Source: Symsagittifera roscoffensis
Taxonomy: Eukaryota; Xenacoelomorpha; Acoela; Convolutidae
Direction: 5' to 3'
Assembly (NCBI RefSeq): GCF_963678635.1
Contig: NC_087062.1
Location: 92,603,845 to 92,667,844 of the forward strand
Length of the DNA: 64,000 nucleotides
Shown: positions 30,371 to 44,600 of the stretch, in pieces
How positions within the stretch are numbered: the first letter of the stretch is position 1
Layout of the letters: each line of letters starts with the position of its first letter
The notes under the pieces: generated by a model
The model's database searches: none
What the model saw: the letters and a program-made list of their open reading frames with translations, nothing else
Told to the model about the DNA's origin: nothing
Position numbers and translations under genes: made by a program

Positions 30371-31084
30371 TAAATTTATCCAAAAAATGAAAAAAAAAAT
30401 TGATAGCTGTATCAGATAACTTATTTTTTAAAACGCGAAAAATGAACTGACAGAAACCATGTCGCAAACCACGAATCCGAAAACAATTCAACTTTTTTTA
30501 AAGAAATTCATTTAGAAAAATCAATTACTGCCCGAACATTCTCCACTTATCAAATCCTAGATGACGAAGTTTTATTTGAACCTTTAAGATGCATCTCGAT
30601 TCGCTTCCAATTGTGTGACTTTTGTTAAGACTGACGCTACTTCCTCTCCAGATACTTGCGACTAAAATCTAGACTGTCGCAACTTTACTTCTAGACAATT
30701 GCTTTACTTCCATTTACTTACTCATTTTCAAACTGTGTCCCAAAGATCCATTTTTAGACTAGATTGCGGCCGTAATTCGTTTATTTCAGACATTGCTCCA
30801 ATTTGACTATGAAACCGTTTGGGCTAGGAATTTTGTGGCCATGAACTGCAGTACGGTTTCAGTCAGTCGCTGAAAACTTCTTCGGGAGCATGTTCGTTTG
30901 ACTAGGCCTAACTGAATGATTGATAACCTCGCAAGTCGTAGTTATGTAAGCTGACGACTGTTAATCGAATCATGTGTGATATGAAAACAGTTTATTTTTT
31001 CAGCTACTGCACAAATTGAAGCAAAGCACAAACGAATTTTTTTGGGGGGGGGGGCACTTACATCTGATTTTATTCCAAAATCGA
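30371..31084. other. Gene-free stretch
   Basis: No coding signal on either strand; a G homopolymer near 31043-31054. Confidence 0.35.
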
Positions 31085-32800
31085 TTCAAAACAAGGATAG
31101 CCGGTTAGTGTGCAAGTAGCAAAAAATGTTCCAGCCATAGTCTTAAAAAATACACATTTTTCTGCGTGGTGTGATAAAACGATCTGACCAAAAAACTAGA
31201 GTTTGGGCATATTTGACAATTATAGTAAAATAAGCAAACCATAAAACAATTTTTGTAAAAAAAAAAGGACCAGAAAAAACCAAAAAATTTTCAAAATCTT
31301 TTCTTTTTTTTTAACAGTTTCTTGAATTCTTGACATTTTGTCTCCAAAAAGGCGCTATAATACTCAAAAAAACTAATTTAGTCGAGTAAAACTAAGTTTT
31401 AACCGCTTAAATTAAGCAATTGTAAGCTTTTGAGTTTGAGCTAATAAAATAAAATTATGTAAGCCTGCTCTCGCTCATTCGAAATGAACCAAAAAAAAAA
31501 ATTCGGACCGGTTTTTCACGAAACGTTTCCAATCAGTGTCATTTCTTCAGTGATAAAAAATTGGAACAAAAAATGGAAATTAGGCAAATGCGACAGTCAT
31601 AGTCAACACAGAGGCAAAGCAGAGCTTCGGAACACTTCCGTACCACGAAAACAGCATTGCAGGCTAGCAGACAGGAAAGGAAAGAAAAGCGACTAAGTCC
31701 AAAGAAAACGGAAAAATTGTCTAAGATACTGCTACTGGAAAACTTCAAAAGGTTGTTTGAATGATGTTCTATTTGCGGAAAAGGGTTTTAGGGCAAAACT
31801 GTTGTTAATAAAAACTTTGAACTAAAAACTCTATTCCGAGTTTTTTAACGTTTTTTGCGATACGGAGGAAAACATACAAATTATGTTTCCCCCGAACAAC
31901 TAAAAATGAGGCTAGTAAGCCGATAAAATAGAAGCCGAAAACATTCAGGCCAAAAAAAATTCAAACTAAAAAAATCAGAAAAAAATTACACGAAGTCAAG
32001 GCTAGTACAATTACAAAATGAAAACATTAAAAGCAACGGATATGAAAACTACATACAGCAAAAAAATGTTAAATGTTGCAACTAAGTCGACAAATTACAA
32101 GCAGACAAATAATAAGCCGACAGATTTTTTGAAACGGAATATTAGCCGTTTCAAAAAACGGGTCCTAGTCATATTCGAATCCAAGACATTTGCCGTCCCA
32201 GGCGTACCCGTTGCCTCCAGATTAAGTGTGCCGGAAACACTACGAAATTTGAATTCAATATGAACCAAGAGACCAAGTAATTCTGTTAAGCAATTTGTTA
32301 ACCCAAAAAAGTCTTTATACCGATTTTATAACGCTAAAGCGCAAATATTGCCAGCTGGAAAACAGTTTGTGTAGAAAAACGGCTAGAAAAACAAAAAAAA
32401 ATCGTAAATTATTATACAAATTTTCTAAAAGTTTATCATTTTTTTTTTGTTTTTTTTTGCAGAAATGTTCTGAATGGCGCTAAAAACTCTAAGAATTAAC
32501 TTTACTCAATTACAAGTAAATTTTCACGGCTTAACATAAGATTTAAAAAGCTATTGAAAGCTGCCCGCTCACCTTATTAGCTTGAAATTAGACTAAAAAC
32601 CAGAAATTTCGAAACGGCTTTTTCGACATTCAGAATTTTTTTCAGTAATTTTTAATGTCGTTCGAATCACGACTGAAAGGGCTTTAATATGATAATTCTC
32701 TGGACCCAGTCCAAGGATTGCTTAAGGTAACTGATTTTGCGTGGATAACAAAAAAGAAAAAAAGAAACACATCCGAATTCAAAGTTCCTTCATATTTTTA
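31085..32800. repeat. Dispersed repeat, interrupted copy
   Basis: 31095-31430 (with TTTTTCTGCGTGGTGTGATAA) and about 32500-32790 (TTTTCACGGCTTAA, then CGACTGAAAGGGCTTTAA) match consecutive parts of 56425-57060 in the same orientation. The stretch 31430-32500 is absent there and may be a later insertion. The frames at 31484-31696 and 32018-32263 lie in it and have no recognisable content. Confidence 0.6.
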
Positions 32801-33238
32801 AATTGTGCGGAACAAAAATGTCCATTAGTCAACAAAATATGATCTGGTTAATGTTGACGCTCGCTCAAGTACCTAATACCTAACTTATCACGACGGTAAA
32901 TCGAGATTTTCAAACTTTGTTCCCTACTCGACTTCAAAAACCTGTCCAGACTATGAATTATCCGCTATAAACAGCAGTTAGGTTTCATTTAAGAACTGCT
33001 TATCATTACAAGTTACAAAGCTGTATAGTCAGGAGATCGTTTGTATTTAGTCAAAATCCAAAAAATATATATTTTTTACATTTTACACCAGGAATTAAAA
33101 TTAAACAAGTAATAATTTGATACCTCAATTGGCCTCGTCTGCAAAATAGTAAATAGTTGATTTGTTTGAAAAATTAATTTAAAAGAAAATTTTATTCAAC
33201 GAACTAATGAACTCGGCAATTATTCAAAATTTTAGAAC
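32801..33238. other. Gene-free stretch
   Basis: No supported feature. The last eight bases (33231-33238) are the left target duplication of the adjoining MITE. Confidence 0.35.
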
Positions 33239-33587
33239 CAGGGGAGGATCTAAGATTTTCAAAAAACTTCGAAAATTTTGTCTACTTTTTTTTACGCTGA
33301 CCAAATTGATTTTCTGAGCTCTCGTAAATTACTATACAGACCCCATTTTGACCAAGTTTTCTGCGCCGCAGGCAAATTTTTGAAAAAACTGGCCAAAATA
33401 AGCGTTCTCCACCCCCCCTCAAAATTAGTATATATTGACGGCAAAGGCGCCTTTAGAAAAATTTTGGGGTCCTTCACCAAAAATGAATATCTCAAAATAT
33501 TACAAAGGGAAGACCCTTTGGGTCAGTAATGGGTCAAATTCATGATGCGGGGCGGGGCGTCCTCCCCCCCCCCTAATTCCGCTGGTG
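33239..33587. mobile_element. hAT-like MITE (349 bp), second copy
   Basis: Starts CAGGGGAGGATCTAAG and ends CCGCTGGTG. It is flanked by TTTAGAAC (33231-33238) and CTTAGAAC (33588-33595), a 7/8-matching 8-bp target duplication. The interior shares GCGCCGCAGGCAAA and AAAGGCGCCTTTAGAAAA with the copy at 1515-1956. No coding capacity. Confidence 0.7.
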
Positions 33588-33595
33588 CTTAGAAC

Positions 33596-34440
33596 GTATT
33601 AAAATTATCATTATTGACCGCAGTCGTTTTTAACTGAAGGAAAAATGAGAAAAAAAATTAAATTTTTTGCAGATGTTTCGCAGATTTTTATTTAAAAAAG
33701 AAAACTTTCTTTTGCTAAGTGAACGGTAAATGGCGTAAGCAAAATTATTTTCAAAAAAATTTCAAAGGACTTTTTCTTGACACTGAGAGAACTTATGATT
33801 CTCGACTAACTGAAAAGGTTTCAATATTATTTATCACTAGACCTAACCTGATAAATAATTATAACACCTTATTTTGCATGAAAAAACTAAGAAAAAAAAT
33901 ACAAAAAGCCCGAAGACAAAGTTGCTCCCCACTTTCAGTGAACTACAACTATATTCGTCGGAATAACAACGATATCTCAAAAATGTTTCTATACATTGTA
34001 TATGCATTTTCTTTAAAACATCAAGCACAACCCGATTTCTATCTCCAGAACTATAAAAATACAGTCAGCAACGAAAATAGTTTTGAAAAACCTAAATAGG
34101 GAAAACTACTTCTTTCAAATCAAAAAACATGAACAACCCAAATGATCGCTTTCACTGCGTTCAGTCACACATTGTAATTGAGGTCACACTCATTCACTCA
34201 AATTAATTTGTTTTTTAAGAATTTAAAATAGAGGTTAAAAAGCGTCGCTCCAAATAGAAGCCAAAAAAATACAAGGAACAACATGAACCGTTTGCTGGAG
34301 AAGAAACACAAGTTTCCGAACACAGTTAAAAGCAAAATTGATTTTAAAATACTGAAAGTCAGTCAAAAAACTTTTTTTGCATGTGCGGGCTGGGACCAGA
34401 ACCTTAACAGAAAATTTCAATAACTTTAGCTTCAAATGAT
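33596..34440. other. Gene-free stretch
   Basis: An open frame at 33719-34099 has no ATG start, a Lys/Asn-rich noise-like product and no splice context; I do not call it a gene. Confidence 0.35.
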
Positions 34441-35276
34441 TTATTACACAGAAGCGAAGTTACACTTCGCATACACAAGCAAAAACATTACCAATAACGC
34501 TACTGGGAAAACTGAATGAGTAAAACTTTGAGTCTACAAAATTTGTGAAGTGACGCACGCCAATTATGACGCATAAGCAGTACCAGTCAATTCAAAAAAA
34601 GAAACTTACCAACAAATATGCCTCAATTTATAGAGCAGTCTATGGATCAGTAATAACATGAAAAAAATAAATGTAATAAAAATAAAATAAACTTTTTTTT
34701 AATTTGAGATTTTTTATGAAAATTAACCACCACAGGCCATATTAAGTACACAGTGATAAATTATACTCCTAGTAACAAATCAATTATGACAAATGTGCTT
34801 CCTTCAACCAATTTGGGACAATTTCTATGACGGATTAAGGCTCCGCTTACGCGTTAATAGCGCGAAATATATCGCAAGTTAATTGTCCCAAATTGGCAAT
34901 TTTTAAACCCTCATAACTTTGCGAAAAATGATCACAGGTAAAACATCTCTCCCAAATTTAAGCGCAGTACTTTTTGAATGATGTAGAAAAAAAATCCCGT
35001 CAAAAATGGCTAGTTAAAAAGTCGAAATTTGTCTGAAAAAAAACCACTCCGAGCACAAATATTCCGTTACTTCTGTAACGAAAGTCGGAACACTAATAGT
35101 CTGTGTTAAAATCCTTAGCATTGGCTGTATTTAATAGCTGGTTACTCATCAAAATGAACACTTCAAAAATGAACAAACTTTATCGAAACAATATTTGCGT
35201 CGCAACAATATTTGCGACTTAGGTTGGAAAAAAATGATATTTCATACTATAACACAAGCATTGCTTGTATAATGAA
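34441..35276. mobile_element. Dispersed non-autonomous element with terminal palindromes
   Basis: Left end TTACACAGAAGCGAAGTTAC then ACTTCGCATACACAAGC; right end TTTCATACTATAACACAAGC then GCTTGTATAAT. The left part (to about 35090) matches 59516-60010 and 63446-63950, and the ends match several other sites in the window. The ends are rough inverted copies of each other and each forms a small hairpin, suggesting a MITE-like or Helitron-like element. No ORF. Subclass not determined. Confidence 0.55.
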
Positions 35277-35619
35277 GAGTAAATCTTCACTCCAATTAGT
35301 CTAAAAAGCAAGAAACTCAAGCTGAAATTTTACTCGTCATTTGCAAAAATATCCCAAATACAAAGTTCCTTCACAGTTCATGGTCGCGACAAAGCTGAAA
35401 GCAAACACAATTGCAATATTAAAAACACAAATTTTGAAAAACAACAATATCGTATAATATTAATTACAAAAGAAATACAACATTAAAGGGATAAATTAAT
35501 CAAATGGAAGGAATAATAGGAAGAGGGCTAAAATTTTTCAAAAAAAGGTACAACTATTGTTTAAATTTTTAAATTCTGAGCCTCTTGACCTTGACATAAG
35601 TTTTTTTCGTCAATTATTG
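35277..35619. other. 3' flank of the AKAP17A-like gene
   Basis: AT-rich sequence downstream of the stop codon on the minus strand. I could not pick out a convincing poly(A) signal. Confidence 0.35.
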
Positions 35620-38600
35620 TCAGTTCTCATCTGGTTTTGACTTCTCTTCCCCAGAAGCATCAGAGTCAGATGACCGACCTTCAGACTCGGCAGAGCCACT
35701 CGAAGAGTCGACTTCAGATTCTTCATCTGTATCCTCTGCGTCTTCGCTGTCACTCAAATTAACAGCCACTCCCTCTGCCGGTTCAACGACTAAAGTTTTC
35801 ACATCTGTACTAGTTTCTATTCTAGAAGATTCCGCGACATCATCGCCTATTTTTGGTTGGACAGTTTCGTTCTCATCTTCTGATACCGAATGATTTTGAG
35901 GGAACTTTACTTTCTCTTCTTGTGGCAAAACTGGGATATCTTCCATAGAATTAGAACCATTGCCATCAACTGGAAAAGTTTCTGTTGTAGTATCTGTGAT
36001 AATCGGATGTGAGTTTGTATCATCATCACAATTTGAATTCTTTTCCATTTCCTCATTGACAATATTTGTCGTAGAATCGTCTTGACTGCCCTCAGCCGAG
36101 TTTTTTGAAGACTCGAGTTTTGATTCCAGCTCTTCGTTCGCCTCCGACTCTGAGCCCGACGACGTTTCGCCTGACTCAGTAGAACTGTTGTTGTCTTCCT
36201 CGCTACTCGTGTTGAGTCTTCCCTCTTTATCTTCCGTCGAAATTTCACCTTCACTTAAACTGTCAGTGACCGAATCTTCTTGCGGTGCGGTCAAGTCGGT
36301 TGTTGCTTTATTCCTAGATTTCTTAATCGCCGAGCCCATGATACTGTCTGCGACTGCATTTCTGCGCTTGGACGGTGAAACATTTGATTTTACTCGAACC
36401 GTTCCAGTGTCGATACTTGAAGACACCCCTGGAGTCAAAACGTCATTTTGCACCTGCATTTCAGAATTTTTTTCGCGCTGCTCCACAAGCGAGTATTGAC
36501 TTTCCAAACTACCAGAGCCAGTATTATTTCTGCGTGTTGATTTATTCTGTGGCAACTTAGGCTTATTTGCACTTGGTGGACTTTTACCGTCCAATATTCT
36601 CGGAGTGACTTCATCAAAATCCTCTTCTTCTTCAGAACTGGCTGGATTCGAACTCTCCTCCTCCGAACTACTGTCCGATTCAGTTTCAGATCCCGATTTA
36701 CTTCCTTGTTTTTGAGTGCCTGCACTTTCTGGTTTCTTCCACTTTCTATTAGGCGGCTTCTTCACTGGATTACTGCGGTTTTCCATGTACGCCAGCGGAA
36801 CATCTGGCACTTTAAAGTCGGCGTCGGTGAACTTCCGATTAGCTCGGTCATTTGACTTCAAACTTGTGTTTTCAATTTTATTTTCTGAAATATTTCCGTC
36901 TACTTTGTAAAGGGAATCGTCGTCCAAATCAATTGGTGCTCTTCTACGTGGAAGGGTTTTGGTGACTACATGTGAGTTTAAAAGCGTCGGCTGCTCATCG
37001 TCACAGCTGCTTTCCGAGTCAGTTTCGAATTGCTTGCTCTGAATAATCTCTTCCAGTGGTTTTGGGACTGGGCATTGACTCGGAACAATAACCTGGCTTT
37101 TCACAGGTCCAACTCTATTCGGTGTCTCCTCGGGAACAAATTTAGACACAACTGCGGAGCCAACAAAGCTAAAAAGCAACAAAACAAAAATCAAAGAAAA
37201 ATAATCAACATTTAACAAACAAGTAGCATTTCACAAAAAATAAATTAACCTAATGATTATCAAATACCAAAACAATTAGAGATTGGTTCTCCAAGAAAAA
37301 CTTTTGCTTTCATAAATCAGTCTATGGCCAGACACAGACATCTCATTATGAGTTACAGAAACATATTGTTGACTCTTCGGACATGAGACTGGTGCTTACT
37401 TGGGTCGTTTTTCTTTCATGTATTCCACATAGTGGGAGTAGTTCTCGGGTGCAGTGTAACCCACAGCCTTGTCTACCTCCTGGCCCAACTTGTCTGGCTT
37501 GAACCCATGTCTCCTCACAGAATGTCTCGCCTCCCTCATCGCAGTGGACTTCAGCACCGGGTTGTCGGGACCCCCCGTCGCACCGGAAGCGGCGGCCTGA
37601 GAGGCAATCTGCTTCCGGAGCTGCTCTCTCTTAGTCAAGTCTTCCATGTCTTTCTTCCGCATAGCACGTTTCACGATTTTCTCCCGCATGTTCACTGCAA
37701 CAATAGTTTTGTCTTCTAATTTTGATTCTCAAATACAATAAATTAACTTGCTTACAATCCTGCATATTCAATTCCGGTATCGCCGATTCGAACAGCGCAT
37801 GACTCTGAACAGCGAATGAAGAAACTATTTTTCAAAGAAATTACTCGCAACTTTTTGCATATAATTAAATTATTGTATATAACGCAAACACTATTTAGAA
37901 CTGATTGAGTGTGGCCACCTTCTTTGGAGTGCATCTTCTGTTTGTGTCTGAGTGCCCTCAGGGCTTCCTTGCGGGCCAACTCCTCCTTAAAAATGCGCTC
38001 CTCCTCTATCTGCTTCAGCCTCACCTCCTCCACAGCCTCAACTCTCCTGTCCAGAATCACAGTCTCCACATTCTAAACCACACCATCGCCACACTGACTC
38101 ATTGCTCCTCCATGCGTTTTCAATTTTTAAACATATACAACAGACAGTTGTAAAAATGTCAATGAACGCAAGTAAGCATGAAAAGACTATGTTTTTATGT
38201 TTGACTATTTTTGTATGAAAAAATCTCAACTATCGGTTTTCCGAAAAATAGATGACCTTAAAGCCAGGGGGCAGATCTAGGATTTTCTCGAGGGGGGGGG
38301 GGGGGGGCGGATTTTCGAAAATTTTGACGACCTTTCTTCGTTTTTCACTGAATTCATGAGCCCTTTTTATACATATAGCCAAATGACAGTAGGAAACGAG
38401 CAATGAACGCAAGGAAAAGAAAAAACAACTGAGTACAAACTGAAACTTGCATTTCTGAGAAATAGAAAATTAAGCAATTGATGATGTAAGCAATCAACAA
38501 GCAAACGAAATTCCTTTACTCATGAATCGTAATAGATCTGTCACACCCCGACTGACAATGGCTTGATCCAAACACTGATCGTCGCGCATTTTTCAAATGT

Positions 38601-41600
38601 GAAAAAAACTAGGGTTTACATATAATTTTGTTTTAAACTATTTTAAGTATGATAATGTGAAAATTTGGGTTTCAATTTTTATGCTAGTCGATACAATTTT
38701 TCATTTAAAACTTTTCTGCTCGTCGAGCTTTATGCGCGTCGATACACCGCCTTTCAACAGGACTCCTCATCCCGTGTTCAGTCATCCCGAGCAACATATT
38801 AACAAGTTTGAACAAAAAGTTATGACATAAAAACAAATCTTAAAGACTCCCTAACATAAAAAATCCCCAGCAGTTGAAAAACAAGTTTTCTGCTTCATTC
38901 TTAATTTATATAAAATATAAGTCTTAAAAACAACGCGTAATTTCAATTCACCTTGATTCTCTCAAAAACTGCATGCACTAGAATCACTGCTTGTGCTTTT
39001 CTCTTAGCCACCAATTGAACCCTTGCTTCTTTGGCCAGCTGCAGCCGTCTTAGCAACTCCAGAACCACCAGACGTCGACGTCGAGTGCTTCTCACTTTCA
39101 GAGCCTCTTTCAACAACCGGTCAATCTCTGTGTTAGTTTGTAACCCTGGAGCATCCTCTTCACTGGAAATATCGTCCAAATCCGAAAGAATCGAAATCTT
39201 TGGCTTTGGGGGTTTCGGTTCTCCGGGTCTTGCCATTACCACTTGTCGTTCCTCAGCAGGTGGCTTCGGCTCTTCGGGAAGCGCGGGTCCCATCACCGAC
39301 GAAAGAGACTTCGGGATTCGGGTTCTACTTAAAGACACCTCGTAGAGAACAGATCTAGGAAGCGTTTTAGGCATCGCAATTACAACTTTTTCTCTTCGTT
39401 CTTTTTTAGGCTGCGATTCGACTCTGTCTTCGCTGCGACGCTTCCGGCTTTTACTTTTCCTGCTTCGAGACTTTACCCCATCCATAACTCGGCTTGAAGA
39501 CTTGGGTCGATGTGCGACTTTAGTTCTCGATGAAAACTCTTGTCCATATGAGTTGATTTGGCTTCCTTTCCCACCCAGTCGGTTTTCGTACTTGGCGATT
39601 TTATCACGCTGCTCCTTATCGTTGAAAATCTCATCTCTATGAAGATGCTTGAACCGCTCTAGCTTTCGCTGCTGTATTTTTCGCTCCGACAGGTACCCAG
39701 TTCCATCAAAATCAACCTAGAAAAATCACCTCACATTTTTATCCTGACTTAGACCACGAATATCATCAAAATCGAACATGTATTTTGGCGAAGGTCATTA
39801 TTGATGTTATTCACAAGCGCTCTTGTGTTCATTATGTAAGTAATTTCAAAGAAAGAAAGCTTTCCCAAGTTTTTTATCAATATCTTCGGGATCAAATTGA
39901 AACACAGAGGCGAAGCGGAACTTCGCATCACTTGCGATACAACACAAACATTAAAACACAGCCAACAGACAGTTGGAAAATAATCAATGAACGCAAGTAA
40001 ACAGAAAAAGACGACTTAATTTTTGAAAAATCTCAAATTTTGAATTTCAAAGAAAACAATAGATGGCCTTAAAGCTATTGGAATTTCTAAAACAATTTAT
40101 GATTGACACTTTTTTGATAAAATTAACCCAATTTGAGAAAACTGGTGCAATAATTTTTAAAAAAATTCGCTGGGAAACTCGATACGTTTATTCAACTAGA
40201 AGTCGATCAAGTTTTTCTGTTCGATAGTGTAGTTTTCCTTCCTTTCAACAAAGAACATGAACTGAACTTAAACAAAATCAAAAATGAGCCAAAAAAAAGT
40301 AAATTGGAGCCTAAACAAATTTAAAGACGTTTCCTGAAAAAAAAACAAATCACCGAGACCCATATAAGAGTGAACTATGTTCATCGACTCTTAAAAACAT
40401 GAAAATTAGAAAAAAAAAGTTGAAAAAACGTCTAACAAAAATTTCGCATGTCTCCAAAATATAATTAATTTGAATATTAAATTATCAACCGAACAAAACT
40501 TACGGAAACAAAGCCGGCAATCTTTAAACACATCAGGTTAAGCCAAAAAAATTGATTTTAATGACCCTTTGAAACTACAATGAACACAACTTGCAACTAT
40601 CCTTAAAATTTCTTATAGCAAAACAAAAATCTATCCTCCACCTTTTAAATTAACAATTTTCATAGTTGTTTTCGGGTAATTATGGCTTAACGCGTAATGT
40701 TACGATGTAAAGTATGAAGAACAAATCTGTTCACAATTTTCAGTTTGTTCACTATGCCAAGGTTCATTGCATTATGACAATGTTTGAGTAAATTATCAAA
40801 ATTGAAATTCAAAGGTGGGGCAGTGGAAACGAGCCAAAAAAAAACAAGTAAGATTTGAAAGAAAAATTGTTTACGTGAAAAATAGCATAGTTCCCGATTA
40901 CAAGACACTTGCTTTCGCAAATGTAATTAACTAACTTTGAATGTGTTAATGTATGTCCTGCCATCTATGTCTTTGTAGTAGAGGCGCTTTCCTCTCAGTG
41001 CATTCATCGACACGGTGAATCCCAAATAAGTCTCATACTGGATGTACACTTCGAACGTCTTGAATGTCGTCACATCCGCAGCATCGCACTGTGCCTCGAA
41101 GTTCTCAAAGTTGAAGACTCCAATTCCATGTGAGTCCCTTTTCTCCTTCCTAAAACCGGATTTGTTCGAGTCCAGTTGTTTCAGCACTGGGATTTCTAGT
41201 CGACGTACCACTCCAAACAATTCGAACACTCGCCGCACGATCGATTCCTCTGGTTTGTCGGGAACCGGAAGATTAAGCCAAGGTCTTCGTCGGAACTCCT
41301 GCCTTGCTTTCTTTTTCGCTTCCTGAAATAAAACTTAACTAGCGTAAAACTTGCACCTCCGGAGCTTCGAACAAATGGTTATTCATGAAAAAAATTCAAA
41401 TTTGAGGTTGGTTTGGTTAAACAAAAATAATCATCATTTAAAAAATCCTCAGATTGATGACTTTGTTTGAAATACTGATAAAAATCTTCAATCTCGGGAA
41501 ACTAAATTTTTTGAGCAGTCATAATTAGAGGCCATATCTCTGGCACCTGAAAAACCCAAACTTCGGATGCTCAAAGGATTTGAGCAGTCATATTTAGAGA

Positions 41601-44600
41601 CGATTTCTACAACCCCGGGGGTACCTTGACTTCACCTCACCATAGAGTCGAGAGTGTAAATTTTTTTGAATTTTTAAATCATAGAAAAACGTCATATCTC
41701 GGAAACTATGACGATTTGGGCATCGAAATTTGGAGGCCACGCACGTCTGAAATCTCGGGAGTACCTTATTAGTACCTCTCAATTGGTTCGAGAGTTTGCT
41801 TCAAGAACATTTTGAAAGAACTTCTGAAAGTACCATGACAGGGCAACACCATAGAGTTGAGAATTTCGAATTTTTAAGTACTTAACAACTTATTTTTTTC
41901 GAAAACTTCTGAAAAATAATAAAAACGTCTTATCTCGGAAACCAAAAAGATTTGAGCAGCCAGATATAGAGGCAAGATTTGTTACTCCTCAAATATCCTA
42001 GCAGCCTCTGCCCCCCCCCCCCCCCCCCCCCCCCCTGCTGGTATTGCTATAGCCATACATTCGGGCCGTACAATTAGCTTTTCGTTCATAAACTGGAAAA
42101 ATTGAAAACCTTTCTTAAGCATTGCAATATACAGTAAACTTAAACATGTGAAAATTCATTCGTTAAACATGAACAAAATAATACGTTGAAAAGGCTAAAA
42201 CAAGGCGAGATAGTGAAGCCCGCATGTTAATATATAATACATTAATCTTCAGCATCACCCAAATCAGAGGAGCACGAGACCGATTTTATTCACAGAAGAT
42301 ACGTACACCTACTTATTTAGCCAAGTTTTCTTCATCCGCCCTTTCTTGAACTCAGAGACGCAAGATCTTTTTCCATAACCTTAAGAAAATATTATCCAAC
42401 AAAAATTGTATGCTAAGCATATGAAAACCAACCGCATTTAGTCGCTTCTGTCTAGTTTCATCATCTTCGGCCACAGGTGCGCTTTCCTTCTCCTTCTCAG
42501 AAGTCTCTTGCCCTACATTCTCTTTTTCGTTTTCCGCGTCTTCACCTCCAATCGATGTAAACGTATTTTTCTTCCACTGCATTTGGTCTTGCTTAGCCTT
42601 ATTGACGCTTGCCACAGTTGATTTTTTCGTCACAGACGCTTTTCTTTCTTCTGACCTAGAGCGACTTCTGGACGAGGAACCTGAACGACTTCCACTGCCA
42701 GAAGATCTAGACCTGGAACCCGAAGACGACCGACTCTCACTGCCACTCCTGGATCCGGATCCCGACTGCGATTTACGTCGTCTCTTTTTCCTTTTGGACT
42801 TGGACTCGCTTTTTGATTTGTCCACACGGTATATCTTATGCACTTCGTATTTGGTGTGAAGAAAATCTTTGCCTTCTTCTGTGTTTTTATATTCTCCTGG
42901 AATGAATTACTATGCGATTAACAAACATCAGAAGAGAAACAAAAAGGAACAAATTTCAGAAAGCGAAGAAAAATTATATCTGAAACAATTTCAAAAATTG
43001 GTAAGCTTAAAGCAGGAGCTTCCGACATCTTTCGGAAATGTTTTTTTTTTACGCGACATCAATAATTGTGGTAAAAATCCGAGAATCAAAAGCAGTTCAC
43101 TGCACCACATTATAAGTTCAACTTTCCATATACTGTTTATTTTCAAGAAAAAATAACACCTGATACCTAACCCGTTATACTTTACATTTTTATCCTTAGA
43201 TAAAGGAATTCGGACAAACTTTGGCACATTGAGCAACCATATTTTTCTCCAGATTCCCTAATAAGAACAAACCTGATTGAAACTGCAGCAAAATCTTTTT
43301 CTGTTGTTCTCGTTTTTTCATTGCTTCCTCCTCGTCGGAATCAGTAGATGACGAGGCAAAGTTTCCCTCTGATTGGTCCGATGAGCTCACATGGGATCCC
43401 CTCTGACGACGTCGGTTCCTCATCATCCGTTTCTTTCTCACTTTCTCACGCTTGCGTTCGAACTCTTTGATTGCTCGGAGCTTATCGCGATGATAGTTGG
43501 AGAACCAGGCACAGGGTATCCCGGTAAGAAAGATAGTGTCCGGTCGTAGCCCCGGTTTATCTTCGTTGCTGCCAATCATTTTTGAGAAGTGGGAAACCCA
43601 GTCGTTTTGCTTCGGAACTACTATGTCATATTCTGCAGCGTTAAGCTAACAAATGAAATAAACATCCGAGTAACATCGGCATTTGTATTTCTGTCGCTTG
43701 ATTGACATAAATGGAAGAATAACAAATCTTCTCTGATAATGAGAGACGATCCACAATAACCGAATCGAACCTTTGTTATAGGACACTACAAAAACTTAAA
43801 CTATTAGCTGATTTAGATTAAATAAATTAAATACACATACTCGACATACTTAGGGTCCAATTTTATCGGACATGCCAATGAATGCAGATCGATTAAAAAT
43901 TACTCTTCGTTTATGATACCAAATTTATTATTTTTTGAAATTAGACGTTTTTTTTTCATATTCTCAGCAAAATTTTCAGTTGACTAAGCAATGTCGCCAC
44001 TTGATTACTTGACCGATCTGCATAGCGATGACAATCAGCTTCTTTTACTTTACTGAATGTATTTAAATGAATGAGAATGGTGGACAACCTTGAAGACTGC
44101 GTCGCTTCCGAAACTTTTCAACTGAATGAAACTACCGTTAAGTTTGGAAACGAAAATGGCCAAGTCTTTCTTCTCCTCAATCTCTCCTGAAACGAAAAAA
44201 CATTTGCTCTGTATGACACAAACATAGCCGACAGACAGTTGGAAAAGAGTAATGAACGCAAGGAAACTGAAAAAAAAACTTGAACTTCGAAGAAAAAATA
44301 GATGGCCTTAAAGCTCTTTGAATTTGTAGAACAATTTATGATGGACACGTTTTTGTTAAAATTAACCCAATTTGAAAAAACTGGATCAATACATATAATT
44401 TTAAACTCCGCAGGGAAATTTGAACAATAAAATTTACTTCAGGAATTAAAAGTCGATCACGTTTTTCGTGACATTAACAGTTTTGCTGTTCGATAGTGGA
44501 GTTTGACTTCCTTTTAACATTAGAAATGCACTGAGCTTAAAAAAATCAAAAGTCAAACCGAGAAAAATCAAAACTGATCTTCAACAAATTTTAGACTTTT

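Noticed and set aside
31040-31060. G-run as a quadruplex or CRISPR-like feature
   Set aside because: A single homopolymer with no spaced G-tracts and no repeat-spacer pattern anywhere in the window.
32018-32263. 81-codon plus-strand frame
   Set aside because: Lies in the segment inserted in a dispersed repeat; composition gives no domain and there is no supporting context.
33719-34099. 126-codon plus-strand frame
   Set aside because: No ATG start, Lys/Asn-rich composition typical of AT-rich noise, no splice context and no recognisable motif.
42602-42859. Plus-strand acidic frame opposite AKAP17A exon 4
   Set aside because: It is the antisense reading of an RS/KR repeat tract, which naturally leaves the opposite strand open.
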